A stretch of 64,000 bases of DNA from Vallitaleaceae bacterium (GTDB lineage Bacteria > Bacillota > Clostridia > Lachnospirales > Vallitaleaceae). The notes beneath the pieces were generated by a model, which saw nothing but the letters and a program-made list of their open reading frames with translations, made no database searches and had not been told where the DNA came from. Positions 64,000 to 64,000 of the stretch are shown here, piece after piece. A program made the translations under genes and the position numbers. The stretch covers positions 34,695-98,694 of the forward strand of contig JANQFZ010000028.1 in NCBI GenBank assembly GCA_028277605.1, given 5' to 3'. Every line of letters begins with the position of its first letter. The first letter of the stretch is position 1.

Positions 64000-64000
64000 C

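Larger units (their letters stand above)
63661..64000. mobile_element. Rearranged IS256-family insertion sequence remnant
   Basis: The left end starts GGGGCTGTAAAAAAAGTCTG at 63661, a typical IS256-type terminal inverted repeat. A transposase N-terminal fragment runs on the plus strand to about 63903 and then meets a C-terminal fragment of an IS256 transposase on the minus strand that continues beyond the window. The two pieces face each other, so the element is rearranged and non-functional. The right end lies outside the window. Confidence 0.8.

Noticed and set aside
1..64000. tRNA, rRNA and riboswitch candidates
   Set aside because: Reading the intergenic regions by eye revealed no cloverleaf, rRNA or known riboswitch/T-box consensus; covariance-model search would be needed for a definite statement.

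Overview
The window looks like chromosomal DNA of a low-GC, anaerobic member of the Clostridia. The evidence is the AT-rich composition, AAGGAGG-type ribosome binding sites, many TTG/GTG starts, an NAD(P)-linked [FeFe]-hydrogenase operon, and the Firmicutes-type gene strings ftsE-ftsX-(murein hydrolase activator)-ctpA-minJ-uvrB-uvrA and murB-rapZ-glmR-whiA-crh. The genus cannot be fixed from the sequence. No rRNA, tRNA or CRISPR array was seen. Most genes from 1 to 39 kb lie on the minus strand.

Layout. (1) 0.2-5.6 kb: a four-gene HndABCD-type electron-bifurcating hydrogenase operon behind a PHP-domain phosphoesterase, with a consensus promoter at its head and a terminator at its end. (2) 6-12.9 kb: a flavodoxin-like gene, then uvrB-uvrA behind a LexA-like SOS box, then a MinJ-like membrane PDZ protein. 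(3) 13-20 kb: cell-division and envelope genes (ctpA, an M23 coiled-coil hydrolase, ftsX, ftsE), a CdaR/PucR-type regulator and an MsmK/UgpC-type sugar-ABC ATPase. (4) 20.4-39 kb: a cell-surface polymer locus with a YitT protein, TagA-type and CsaB-type enzymes, an O-antigen-ligase-like protein, tandem DUF4330 proteins, two GT4 glycosyltransferases, a WecC-type UDP-ManNAc dehydrogenase, an acetyltransferase, a flippase, three exported proteins (one with a NAGPA domain) and two LytR-CpsA-Psr ligases. Together these suggest synthesis, export and wall attachment of a ManNAc/ManNAcA-containing, possibly pyruvylated secondary cell-wall polymer.

(5) 39-43.2 kb: endonuclease IV, a short-chain dehydrogenase, an orphan glycine-betaine-type binding lipoprotein and a PaaK/CapK-like enzyme. 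(6) 43.4-50.2 kb: the regulatory block crh-whiA-glmR-rapZ-murB, a small cysteine-rich protein gene with its own strong signals, glucokinase and HPr kinase. The HPr-like protein has Glu in place of the catalytic His15 but keeps Ser46, and HprK lies about 5 kb away, so this is a Crh-type carbon-signalling pair. (7) 50.2-58.3 kb: a coiled-coil protein, a BmrCD-like heterodimeric ABC exporter and a Type II restriction-modification pair. These appear to separate uvrC from hprK. The methyltransferase carries an N-terminal helix-turn-helix, and its promoter is bracketed by a perfect 16-bp inverted repeat, which points to an autoregulated system. (8) 58.3-64 kb: uvrC, a LacI regulator with a PilZ protein, an Lrp/AsnC regulator with a LysE-type exporter, a secreted protein, and a rearranged IS256-family remnant whose N-terminal and C-terminal coding pieces now face each other.

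The strongest unexplained signals are the methyltransferase operator and promoter with the unusual convergent endonuclease, the cysteine/tryptophan-rich 78-residue protein, the Glu15 Crh, the SOS box nested in a terminator-like hairpin, the threefold-repeat exported protein in the polymer locus, and the IS256 junction at the right edge.
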